DNA from: Bacteroidales bacterium
GTDB lineage: Bacteria > Bacteroidota > Bacteroidia > Bacteroidales > Marinilabiliaceae
Length of the DNA stretch: 42,688 nt
NCBI GenBank assembly: GCA_024401365.1
Contig: JAKSLE010000020.1
Location: forward strand, 1 to 42,688
Direction: 5' to 3'
In this document: one piece after another, positions 17,982-26,243 of the stretch
Position numbering within the stretch: the stretch's first letter is position 1
Layout of the letters: each line of letters begins with the position of its first letter
The notes under the pieces: generated by a model
Databases searched by the model: none
What the model was told of the DNA's origin: nothing
Seen by the model: the letters and a program-made list of their open reading frames with translations, nothing else
Translations under genes and position numbers: made by a program

Positions 17982-19748
17982 ATGAATATGAATTTTATTA
18001 AGAAGCATAGTCTCCGGCTTCTGATTTTTGCACCATTCGCATTTGTCATCGGATACGTCTTGATATCTAATATCCTCGTATCCCGCATGGTTTACCAACA
18101 CCTCGATAGCTACGCTACCAACCTGGCAGAAAAGAAATACGAGGCTATGGATTCCCTTGTCTCCCGAATCCAAGAGAAACAGCGTAGGGCATGCGTACAC
18201 ATGAAGAACTCAACTATCTTCCGCCAGGTCATCGAATCCCGAGACCCTTTCATGAAATTCCACATGGACAACGACCGAGATGGCTTTGGTATGCGTGGTT
18301 ATTTCCTCCTCACCCTTAGCGGCGAGGTCCTTGTATGCGATCTGCCTGAACTCAATACCCCCGAAATAAAAAAACTTATCGACCATATCCTCAATAATGG
18401 CCCCGTCACAGGTTACGACCCTATCATCAAGGGGGGTAGCTGCCTATATTCTGCCGACGTAGTCGAATTCAACGGCAAAAACATAGCTATCATAGGTTTC
18501 GTGGGTATGCTGTCCAACGACCACGATTTCTTCGATGCACTGAAAATAGAACAGCAGATCGACTACCTCACATTCGATAAGGGAAAGTTCATCTGCTCTA
18601 CTGATGCCGAAATCAATAGCGCTTCCCTCCCCCAGGATATCGAGAAGGCTTGCGAGACTCCAGGCCAAAAATGGGTGGGAGAATATAGCGCTAGCAATAA
18701 GTCATTCTATACTTCTACTATCTCGTTCTTCTCTCACGACTCTTCTCCTAGTGGTACTATATTATTGTGTATCGACGATTCTATCGTCCGCGAACCTGTC
18801 TCTCAGGCTATCTTCATGTTCATCATCATCGGCATAGTTCTTATCATCATCTTTGTACTTTCTGTCATATTGATGAGAAAATATATCATACAACCTATCA
18901 ATGGTCTTACCGACGAGGTGGCTGTCATAGCTACGGGCGACTTGCATAAGTCTATAAGCGACGTCATTTCTGGTCGCGAAATAGTCTCTCTCTCCGATAG
19001 CGTACGCAATATGCAGGGGGGTATCAAGTCTGTAGTACGCCCTATAGTCGACCTCAATAAGGTTATCGTCAACTCTATTCAGCACGTTACAACTTCTTCT
19101 AATAATATCTCGGATTCGGCCAACCGACAGGCTGCTTCCTTGGAGGAGGTCTCTTCTTCTATGGAGGAGATGAGCGCAAATATCCAGCAGAATACTGCTA
19201 ACTCAATAGAAACTAATAAACTGGCAGAGTCTATCTCTAAGCTGATTGCCGACCTGGGCGAAACAAGTAAGAAGAGTAACGAGGCTATCAATGATATCGC
19301 CTCAGATATTACCGCTATCAACGAACTGGTAAACCAGACTAATATCTTGGCTCTCAACGCAGCAGTAGAGGCAGCTCGCGCTGGCGAACATGGTAAGGGC
19401 TTCGCTGTCGTGGCTAAGGAGGTGGGGCGCTTGGCTGAACAAACTCGTACCACCGCCCAGTCTATCAATAATACTGCCAATAATTCTATGTCCGAAACTG
19501 GTCGCGTATTCGATGGCTTGAACGAACTCCTCCCTAAAATAGAGAGTATAGTGAAACTTATCAACGAGATTACAGTGGCTAGCGTCGAACAGAATTCTGG
19601 CGTTTCTCAGGTCAACTCTGCTATTGTGGAGCTAAATAAGACTACCCAGGAGAATGCAGCTAATGCCGAGGAGCTGGATGATAACGCTCGCGACCTCCAG
19701 AATATGCTTATGCGTATATCTAAGGCTGTAGATGTGTTCAAAATCTGA
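17982..19748 (+). CDS. Methyl-accepting chemotaxis-type transducer
   Basis: The protein has 588 residues: TM helix 1 at about 12-34, a periplasmic sensing region to about 275, TM helix 2 at about 277-299, HAMP at about 300-352, then a coiled-coil signalling domain to the end. The signalling tip contains the invariant NQTNILALNAAVEAARAG and HGKGFAVVAKEVGRLAE (451-486), so it should be able to contact CheA/CheW. Glutamate- and glutamine-rich helices such as SLEEVSSSMEEMSANIQQNT may contain methylation sites. The periplasmic region resembles a double-Cache/PDC fold in outline (GYFLLTLSGEVLV, GTILLCIDDS), but this is an inference. No che genes are in the window and no C-terminal CheR-binding pentapeptide is seen. 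It has its own promoter and shares a bidirectional terminator with the next gene. Confidence 0.95.
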   Translation: MNMNFIKKHSLRLLIFAPFAFVIGYVLISNILVSRMVYQHLDSYATNLAEKKYEAMDSLVSRIQEKQRRACVHMKNSTIFRQVIESRDPFMKFHMDNDRDGFGMRGYFLLTLSGEVLVCDLPELNTPEIKKLIDHILNNGPVTGYDPIIKGGSCLYSADVVEFNGKNIAIIGFVGMLSNDHDFFDALKIEQQIDYLTFDKGKFICSTDAEINSASLPQDIEKACETPGQKWVGEYSASNKSFYTSTISFFSHDSSPSGTILLCIDDSIVREPVSQAIFMFIIIGIVLIIIFVLSVILMRKYIIQPINGLTDEVAVIATGDLHKSISDVISGREIVSLSDSVRNMQGGIKSVVRPIVDLNKVIVNSIQHVTTSSNNISDSANRQAASLEEVSSSMEEMSANIQQNTANSIETNKLAESISKLIADLGETSKKSNEAINDIASDITAINELVNQTNILALNAAVEAARAGEHGKGFAVVAKEVGRLAEQTRTTAQSINNTANNSMSETGRVFDGLNELLPKIESIVKLINEITVASVEQNSGVSQVNSAIVELNKTTQENAANAEELDDNARDLQNMLMRISKAVDVFKI

Positions 19749-19770
19749 TCCCCCCTACATCCTACAATAA

Positions 19771-19815
19771 AATATCCCCCCAATGAGACTAACTCGTCGG
19801 GGGGATATATTTTTT
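19771..19815. terminator. Bidirectional terminator between transducer and GLUG gene 1
   Basis: ATATCCCCC pairs with GGGGGATAT around a loop of about 18 bases, with A-rich sequence on the left and a T run on the right. The two flanking genes converge here, so it can serve both. Confidence 0.88.
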
Positions 19816-19835
19816 ATATATACTCAACTTCTCTC

Positions 19836-22800
19836 TTATAGCAGTATCTTCTTAGCAACACCACCTACTTTCACAAAGTACATACCCCTCGGCAATGCTG
19901 GTAGCTCTACAACATCAGCATTTACCGTCTCTTTATATACCATAGCTCCATCCAGGCCGTATACTGCCAATACCTCGCCGAGAGCTCCGAATACTCGCAA
20001 CTTACCGTTGTCTACTACTACCTTTGTCTCCGCATCTAACGATACTCGCTCTATATCCGTAGCCTTTCCTGTCGCTGTAAGCGTAATATTTGGCTGCTTT
20101 GTTCTTGGTACGCTGATAGTAGCACTTTGCTTGTCTGCCGATAGCGTCACACATGTCCCGTAATTTTCTGCTCCAGCCGATAGTGTTACGCCTTCTACTG
20201 GTGTGCTGAATTTCACGGTAAACTCATCCTCACCATTTGCAAAGGCTTTTCCTCCTACCATCGTCACACCTTGTGGCACATCATATACAATCATATGCAC
20301 TGACCTGCCTCCATCATATTCTGCTTCTGAAGCCTCTTGCAATACTGGATACAATTCTCCTTGCGTATACCTGCATGAGTATGTACCTGTATATCCCTTG
20401 TCTTCGTAGTTGAGCCAGTAGGCTACCACTCCACTCGCAAATTCTTCGTCCGTGAATACTCGCTCATTCTGGTTAAGTACCTCGTCGTCTGGCGTGAAAT
20501 ATGCATCGCGGGCAAGTGCCGACAACTTGTTTGTCTGCGTCTGGTTGACTGCCACTTTCTTTACCTTTCCTCCTGCCTTCTTGCCTACACCTGTGTTGCC
20601 TTTTACTATTATGGCTGCCTTGTTGTCTGCCTCCGCACTTGACGCCTTTACATCTTCTAATGAGCGTAAGTACATAAACGAATTCTCTACTATACCATAG
20701 TTCGCACCTACAAAACATGGTACTACATCTTCGTCCGACCCTGCCGCTAGCGTTCCTACAAATGAACAGTACGATATTACTCCATGATTGACATTCGCAA
20801 ATGCCGCCAAATATGTATTATCACCACCGTTTTCGTCTTCTTCAGATTCGCTCAAATCGTCATATAGTACTGAGTTGACAACTGACAATCCTGCTATAAA
20901 TGGTATCTTATTCAGACTCATCATCTCTTCCGCACTTTCTCTGTCTTTCCCTTCAATGACAATCTTCTTAAGTGCTTCACTCGTCTCTTCATTGCCCAAT
21001 TGTCCAATAATACTGTTCGTCTTCGCCACCAGATTTACTATGCCATACTCTCTTTCATTTACAATAGACGCAACAAATGGCTTTTCGCTCGTACCAAACG
21101 ATGGCTTGGCTGATAAATTTTCCAAATCTTTTATCTCCAACCCCAATAGTTTTTCTGCCGAGTACGCAATATCTGTGTAAAGATTTATTCGCTTTGCTAC
21201 ATTGTTTTCTGAATATGCCGCCATAACATCACAGAAATCAACATTGCCATCGACAACTTCTACATCAAGTGTCTCATTGCCTGCACTTAATGGGTCCACT
21301 TCATGACAAACTGAACATACCCCAAATGGGTTGTCAAAACTATGAGAATCCCCGTTATTTGAATAAGTCTGATTTTGCTCAGATGTACAACTTTTGTATA
21401 CTATTTGCTCTTCTGAGGCTTCACTCTCAAAATACAATTTTGGATACGAATCTCCGTTTTCTCCAAGCTTTTGCACAAAATACACATACGGATATTCTTC
21501 ACGTATAGTACCTTTATTCAATTTATATGCAACTTCTCCCGACGAGAACATCCTGTTGTCATTGTCTGGATAGTTATCGTATAGGTTATAAGACACGCTT
21601 TCAAATGATGGCATATTATTAACTGTAACATATTCTATATGATTCGCATCTCTATTAACTTCTTGAAAAAATAAATATGAATTAGCAATGGATAATGTTG
21701 CATTATTATTACATGTTACCCTACCAACATATACTCTAGATGCTATAGTATTGTTGACAAGTGCATCGCTAAGGTCTTGAGCTGCATTTAATGGTTTTGT
21801 TGTATAGCAATGATTAATAATAGCTTTTGAGTTGCCACTTAGATTCATTAATCCCACAAAGCACCCCATACTGCCTCCAGCTGAATTTGTAGATCCTTCT
21901 ACTACTGAATTCATATATACTTCCCCATGATTCGCACATGCAGACATAGAACATTCAGAGGTTTTATTCATATCAATAGAACCAATAATACCTCCAAGCG
22001 CTAAATCGGCAGCTGAATTAGCATGTAGTTTTGATGAATTAGTACACGCATCAATTGTAAGATCTCGCACTAAATCTACCGCATCATAACATCCCATAAT
22101 ACCGCCAACATATGTGGGTTGACCCGAAACGGGAACTACAGATATTTCCCCTCTACTATCACACCTACGAACCGTGAGACTACTCTCTTCTGCATAACCT
22201 ATAATACCGCCGGCATAATTAAATAAATCAATTCCTTTTTCAATAAAGATAGAAATATTTGAGGTACAACTTTCCACATTTACGCGTCCCGCATATTTAT
22301 TAATATAACCAACAAGGCCACCAACAACATTGTTGCTCACAGCTCTACTAATAGTTATTCCGCTTCCTTCATATGCTGAAACTTCTACGTCTTTTATAGT
22401 CACCGAACCAACATTATCGCCGTCTATCGTATTGACCAACGCACCTAAGTATAAACAATCATCCGTTCCATTCTTCCCATCCTCAATCTTCGCCTCAATT
22501 TTCAAGTTTTCAATTGAAATTCCCTCATCACTACCCACAATCGACTTAAATAAACCTGTCGCATGAGAAGTATTGTCACTTGTACTGCTGAATCGTATAG
22601 TAGTACCGTATTCTGATCCTTTGACATTCCCACTGACAACAATATTCGAACGCCATGTGAAATCGGTCACACTTGTCAAATCGTACTCGCTAGCAGTAAA
22701 TATGATACCCACACCTTCTGTACTAAGTGTAGACCAATGGTCGTTTAATGTTATCAAATCATTTTCATTTTCTATCATATATGCACTTGACCCATCTTGC

Positions 22801-22901
22801 ATAAGCGTAGGCTCCAAAGGTTGCTCTTGCATATTCTGCCCATACCCCACCAAAGCCATCGCAAAGAATAGCCCAGTCATAAAAATTTTCTTAATATCCA
22901 T
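19836..22901 (-). CDS. Secreted GLUG-motif surface protein 1 (tandem family)
   Basis: The protein has 1021 residues. The signal peptide MDIKKIFMTGLFFAMALVGYGQ is identical to that of protein 2. Residues about 30-420 have the look of a beta-helix with GLUG motifs (GGLVGYINKYAG, GGIIGYAEESS, GGIMGCYDAV, GGIIGSIDMNK). A CxxC pair (GVCSVCHEVD, about 529-532) begins a conserved C-terminal half, followed by a second GLUG-like section (FANVNHGVISYCSFVG), beta-sandwich strands and a last module (VFGALGEVLAVYGLDGA ... PRGMYFVKVGGVAKK) resembling a type IX secretion sorting domain. It is probably exported to the cell surface. Function is unknown; GLUG beta-helices often serve in adhesion or glycan contact. 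Residues about 522-999 are identical to protein 2, while the N-terminal half is strongly diverged. Confidence 0.85.
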   Translation of the reverse strand: MDIKKIFMTGLFFAMALVGYGQNMQEQPLEPTLMQDGSSAYMIENENDLITLNDHWSTLSTEGVGIIFTASEYDLTSVTDFTWRSNIVVSGNVKGSEYGTTIRFSSTSDNTSHATGLFKSIVGSDEGISIENLKIEAKIEDGKNGTDDCLYLGALVNTIDGDNVGSVTIKDVEVSAYEGSGITISRAVSNNVVGGLVGYINKYAGRVNVESCTSNISIFIEKGIDLFNYAGGIIGYAEESSLTVRRCDSRGEISVVPVSGQPTYVGGIMGCYDAVDLVRDLTIDACTNSSKLHANSAADLALGGIIGSIDMNKTSECSMSACANHGEVYMNSVVEGSTNSAGGSMGCFVGLMNLSGNSKAIINHCYTTKPLNAAQDLSDALVNNTIASRVYVGRVTCNNNATLSIANSYLFFQEVNRDANHIEYVTVNNMPSFESVSYNLYDNYPDNDNRMFSSGEVAYKLNKGTIREEYPYVYFVQKLGENGDSYPKLYFESEASEEQIVYKSCTSEQNQTYSNNGDSHSFDNPFGVCSVCHEVDPLSAGNETLDVEVVDGNVDFCDVMAAYSENNVAKRINLYTDIAYSAEKLLGLEIKDLENLSAKPSFGTSEKPFVASIVNEREYGIVNLVAKTNSIIGQLGNEETSEALKKIVIEGKDRESAEEMMSLNKIPFIAGLSVVNSVLYDDLSESEEDENGGDNTYLAAFANVNHGVISYCSFVGTLAAGSDEDVVPCFVGANYGIVENSFMYLRSLEDVKASSAEADNKAAIIVKGNTGVGKKAGGKVKKVAVNQTQTNKLSALARDAYFTPDDEVLNQNERVFTDEEFASGVVAYWLNYEDKGYTGTYSCRYTQGELYPVLQEASEAEYDGGRSVHMIVYDVPQGVTMVGGKAFANGEDEFTVKFSTPVEGVTLSAGAENYGTCVTLSADKQSATISVPRTKQPNITLTATGKATDIERVSLDAETKVVVDNGKLRVFGALGEVLAVYGLDGAMVYKETVNADVVELPALPRGMYFVKVGGVAKKILL
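19905..21338 (-). repeat. Direct repeat copy 1, about 1434 bp, C-terminal half of GLUG gene 1
   Basis: This block matches 23142-24575 at a constant offset of 3237 bases. The encoded residues are identical, and every row I compared is identical in DNA, synonymous sites included. Outside the right edge the two sequences diverge at once (a versus g at 21339/24576). At the left edge they differ by scattered single bases. Confidence 0.9.
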
Positions 22902-22943
22902 GGCGTTATCGTTTGTAATTTATTGTCATACAGTTTGCAACGG

Positions 22944-22989
22944 CAAATCTAATAATAATATCTTCCCCCACTATACGTAATTTTACGTA
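22944..22989 (-). promoter_or_regulatory. Promoter and 16-bp dyad of GLUG gene 1
   Basis: The minus strand reads TAGATTTG (TAnnTTTG) at 22951-22944, 43 bases before the ATG. Twenty-two bases upstream of the box lies TACGTAATTTTACGTA (22974-22989) with perfect 7-base arms, where the -33 region and an activator site would be. The same layout occurs in front of the other two family genes. Confidence 0.7.
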
Positions 22990-23009
22990 GTACATCTATC
23001 CCACCCCAC

Positions 23010-23044
23010 AAAAAAAGAGCCACGCCTTCATAAAGCGTAGCTCT
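23010..23044 (-). terminator. Terminator of GLUG gene 2
   Basis: The stem AGAGC-c-ACGC/GCGT-a-GCTCT has one mismatch and is followed by a run of seven T on the minus strand, 28 bases after the stop codon of the gene ending at 23073. Confidence 0.85.
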
Positions 23045-23072
23045 CCTTCTCATATAGTTCTTATAAATAATC

Positions 23073-26072
23073 CTACAGCGAAATCTTCTTCGCAACACCA
23101 CCTACCTTCACAAAGTACATACCCCTCGGCAATACTGGTATCTCTACAACATCAGCATTTACCGTCTCTTTATATACCATAGCTCCATCCAGGCCGTATA
23201 CTGCCAATACCTCGCCGAGAGCTCCGAATACTCGCAACTTACCGTTGTCTACTACTACCTTTGTCTCCGCATCTAACGATACTCGCTCTATATCCGTAGC
23301 CTTTCCTGTCGCTGTAAGCGTAATATTTGGCTGCTTTGTTCTTGGTACGCTGATAGTAGCACTTTGCTTGTCTGCCGATAGCGTCACACATGTCCCGTAA
23401 TTTTCTGCTCCAGCCGATAGTGTTACGCCTTCTACTGGTGTGCTGAATTTCACGGTAAACTCATCCTCACCATTTGCAAAGGCTTTTCCTCCTACCATCG
23501 TCACACCTTGTGGCACATCATATACAATCATATGCACTGACCTGCCTCCATCATATTCTGCTTCTGAAGCCTCTTGCAATACTGGATACAATTCTCCTTG
23601 CGTATACCTGCATGAGTATGTACCTGTATATCCCTTGTCTTCGTAGTTGAGCCAGTAGGCTACCACTCCACTCGCAAATTCTTCGTCCGTGAATACTCGC
23701 TCATTCTGGTTAAGTACCTCGTCGTCTGGCGTGAAATATGCATCGCGGGCAAGTGCCGACAACTTGTTTGTCTGCGTCTGGTTGACTGCCACTTTCTTTA
23801 CCTTTCCTCCTGCCTTCTTGCCTACACCTGTGTTGCCTTTTACTATTATGGCTGCCTTGTTGTCTGCCTCCGCACTTGACGCCTTTACATCTTCTAATGA
23901 GCGTAAGTACATAAACGAATTCTCTACTATACCATAGTTCGCACCTACAAAACATGGTACTACATCTTCGTCCGACCCTGCCGCTAGCGTTCCTACAAAT
24001 GAACAGTACGATATTACTCCATGATTGACATTCGCAAATGCCGCCAAATATGTATTATCACCACCGTTTTCGTCTTCTTCAGATTCGCTCAAATCGTCAT
24101 ATAGTACTGAGTTGACAACTGACAATCCTGCTATAAATGGTATCTTATTCAGACTCATCATCTCTTCCGCACTTTCTCTGTCTTTCCCTTCAATGACAAT
24201 CTTCTTAAGTGCTTCACTCGTCTCTTCATTGCCCAATTGTCCAATAATACTGTTCGTCTTCGCCACCAGATTTACTATGCCATACTCTCTTTCATTTACA
24301 ATAGACGCAACAAATGGCTTTTCGCTCGTACCAAACGATGGCTTGGCTGATAAATTTTCCAAATCTTTTATCTCCAACCCCAATAGTTTTTCTGCCGAGT
24401 ACGCAATATCTGTGTAAAGATTTATTCGCTTTGCTACATTGTTTTCTGAATATGCCGCCATAACATCACAGAAATCAACATTGCCATCGACAACTTCTAC
24501 ATCAAGTGTCTCATTGCCTGCACTTAATGGGTCCACTTCATGACAAACTGAACATACCCCAAATGGGTTGTCAAAGTTATGGGAATTATCATTTGTATAA
24601 CTTATCGAACTTCCCCCTTCTTTTTTACATTCTTTATATACTACTTCATTTTCAAAATCTTCACTCTCAAAATACAATTTTGGATACGGATCTGTTCCTA
24701 TTATTTGTACAAAATAAACATGTCTATCGTCTACTGAACCTTTATTCAAATTGTACGCTATTTCACCAGACATAAATCTTGTATCATTTTCTCCTTTGTA
24801 ATAACATTCAACATTTGTGAATAAATCATTGTATCCACTATCAGACACACCTCCTTCTATATGTTTTTGGGGCATTTTACCATTAAAAAAATCGCTCTCT
24901 TGTTCAGAAAAATAAGCAAAGGAATTACTTACAGAACACTTCGCCGTTTCATGCCTATAATACACGTCGCCCACTAATGCAGCCGAATAGACATAACTAT
25001 CTCTTGTTTCTAGTTCTTTATAACTATCATCAATAGACAAACTTCCCACAACATAGCAATGGCTAATATCTATCAAACTATTCCTCCCGGCTTCCACTTC
25101 CGCAACTAGCCCTCCTATTGATATATAATTGAATTTTGATGGCTTTATCGCTTTTAACTCCCCCGCAAACACACAAGCAGATATTCTACATCTATTTTCT
25201 GCTCTAAAGGTTCCAACAATTCCGCCCATATACAATGAACTATTAGGAGTTCCTTCTATTTTTGATGAATTATAACACTCGGTAATATATAGTTTTGATA
25301 TGCTCATGCCTACAATACCACCATACACCGTCAAAAAACGGCTATTTACTTTTGTGTTAAAAGAACCCACTCCATTACATTTACACATATCTATCGATAC
25401 TGAAGAATTCGCCACTCCAACAATTCCCCCGAAATAAGCAGTAGCATCCATATTGATACCAATTTCCGACTCACATTTAGAAATGTCAACATCAGATGAA
25501 CTAATATATCCTATTAGACCTCCTATATAGTAATGGCTAGTTCCTTCTACTGAAATTCCTTGGGTTACAGAACCGACCACCACTGATTCTATCTTCACTT
25601 GTTCAGTGAAGCTTGAGCTTGCTTCAATTGTATTCGCTAATGCTCCCAAATATACATTATCTTGCCCATTTATGTTATCAACTATTTCTGCTTTTATCGT
25701 TAAAGACTCGATAGTTACTGCTCCTTTTATTGACCTAAAAAGACCCGTCGCATGGTCCTCTCCATCAATGTAAGTGCTACTACAAAAAATAATAGTAGCA
25801 TTGTTACCTTTCACAGAACATTTAAGGTCAATTTTCGATACCCAGTTTTGTTCTCTCAAATCATATTCCTTCCCTTCATCAAACACTATCTCAGACAGTG
25901 ATGTCTTAGAATTAAGAATATCCTCATATCCATCATTAAAATTCAACAATCCCTGTGCTGTACTAATCGTACATACCCCTGTCTCATCAATTACATACCC
26001 TTCATTCTGCCCATACCCCACCAAAGCCATCGCAAAGAATAGCCCAGTCATAAAAATTTTCTTAATATCCAT
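23073..26072 (-). CDS. Secreted GLUG-motif surface protein 2 (tandem family)
   Basis: The protein has 999 residues with the same signal peptide as protein 1. The diverged N-terminal region, about 25-490, again has GLUG motifs (GGLIGYISSSDVDISKC, GGIVGVANSSVSIDMC, GGIVGMSISKLYITEC, GGIVGTFRAENRCRISAC). The C-terminal region from about residue 500 carries the CxxC pair and is identical to protein 1 for about 478 residues, differing only in the last 22 or so (for example PVLPRG versus PALPRG). The T9SS-like C-terminal module is present. It is flanked by its own promoter and terminator, so each array member can be transcribed independently. Its cysteine content in the N-terminal half is higher than in protein 1. 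Ligand or role unknown. Confidence 0.85.
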   Translation of the reverse strand: MDIKKIFMTGLFFAMALVGYGQNEGYVIDETGVCTISTAQGLLNFNDGYEDILNSKTSLSEIVFDEGKEYDLREQNWVSKIDLKCSVKGNNATIIFCSSTYIDGEDHATGLFRSIKGAVTIESLTIKAEIVDNINGQDNVYLGALANTIEASSSFTEQVKIESVVVGSVTQGISVEGTSHYYIGGLIGYISSSDVDISKCESEIGINMDATAYFGGIVGVANSSVSIDMCKCNGVGSFNTKVNSRFLTVYGGIVGMSISKLYITECYNSSKIEGTPNSSLYMGGIVGTFRAENRCRISACVFAGELKAIKPSKFNYISIGGLVAEVEAGRNSLIDISHCYVVGSLSIDDSYKELETRDSYVYSAALVGDVYYRHETAKCSVSNSFAYFSEQESDFFNGKMPQKHIEGGVSDSGYNDLFTNVECYYKGENDTRFMSGEIAYNLNKGSVDDRHVYFVQIIGTDPYPKLYFESEDFENEVVYKECKKEGGSSISYTNDNSHNFDNPFGVCSVCHEVDPLSAGNETLDVEVVDGNVDFCDVMAAYSENNVAKRINLYTDIAYSAEKLLGLEIKDLENLSAKPSFGTSEKPFVASIVNEREYGIVNLVAKTNSIIGQLGNEETSEALKKIVIEGKDRESAEEMMSLNKIPFIAGLSVVNSVLYDDLSESEEDENGGDNTYLAAFANVNHGVISYCSFVGTLAAGSDEDVVPCFVGANYGIVENSFMYLRSLEDVKASSAEADNKAAIIVKGNTGVGKKAGGKVKKVAVNQTQTNKLSALARDAYFTPDDEVLNQNERVFTDEEFASGVVAYWLNYEDKGYTGTYSCRYTQGELYPVLQEASEAEYDGGRSVHMIVYDVPQGVTMVGGKAFANGEDEFTVKFSTPVEGVTLSAGAENYGTCVTLSADKQSATISVPRTKQPNITLTATGKATDIERVSLDAETKVVVDNGKLRVFGALGEVLAVYGLDGAMVYKETVNADVVEIPVLPRGMYFVKVGGVAKKISL
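23142..24575 (-). repeat. Direct repeat copy 2, about 1434 bp, C-terminal half of GLUG gene 2
   Basis: This is the partner of 19905-21338 at a constant offset of 3237 bases, with no difference noticed inside the block. Confidence 0.9.
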
Positions 26073-26114
26073 GGCGTTATCGTTTGTAATTTATTGTCAT
26101 ACAGTTTGCAACGG

Positions 26115-26160
26115 CAAATCTAATAATAATATCTTCCCCCACTATACGTAATTTTACGTA
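26115..26160 (-). promoter_or_regulatory. Promoter and 16-bp dyad of GLUG gene 2
   Basis: It is identical to the element upstream of GLUG gene 1: TAGATTTG on the minus strand at 26122-26115 and TACGTAATTTTACGTA at 26145-26160, 22 bases apart. It lies in the duplicated 260-base block. Confidence 0.7.
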
Positions 26161-26180
26161 GTACATCTATCCCACCCCAC

Positions 26181-26215
26181 AAAAAAAGAGCCACGCCTTC
26201 ATAAAGCGTAGCTCT
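26181..26215 (-). terminator. Terminator of GLUG gene 3
   Basis: The sequence is identical to the terminator at 23010-23044 and lies after the stop codon of the gene ending at 26244. Confidence 0.85.
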
Positions 26216-26243
26216 CCTTCTCATATAGTTCTTATAAATAATC

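Larger units (their letters stand above)
22833..23092 (-). repeat. Direct repeat copy 1, about 260 bp, 5' end of GLUG gene 1 plus intergenic region
   Basis: The block spans the last codons of gene 2, its terminator, the dyad and promoter, and the signal peptide of gene 1. It recurs at 26004-26263 (constant offset 3171 bases), where it spans the end of gene 3 and the start of gene 2. Confidence 0.9.

Noticed and set aside
14803-19748. Horizontal transfer as the cause of unusual codon use on the plus strand
   Set aside because: The same bias appears in a distant plus-strand operon that includes the core gene miaA, and a close paralogue on the other strand lacks it. Strand skew explains this more simply.
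20560-20620. Walker A-like GNTGVGKK in the GLUG proteins
   Set aside because: It lacks the S/T after the lysine, is followed by a lysine-rich stretch, and the proteins are secreted with no Walker B or nucleotide-binding fold.
21298-21330. CxxCH heme-binding motif in GLUG proteins 1 and 2
   Set aside because: The only such motif per protein lies in a CSVCHEVDP context inside an adhesin-like protein. This resembles the C-x-x-C segments common in Bacteroidetes surface proteins rather than a cytochrome.
23010-23044. Identical hairpins at 23010 and 26181 as mobile-element ends
   Set aside because: They are part of a 260-base duplication that includes promoter and coding ends, and each is followed by a T run after a stop codon, so they are terminators copied with the array.
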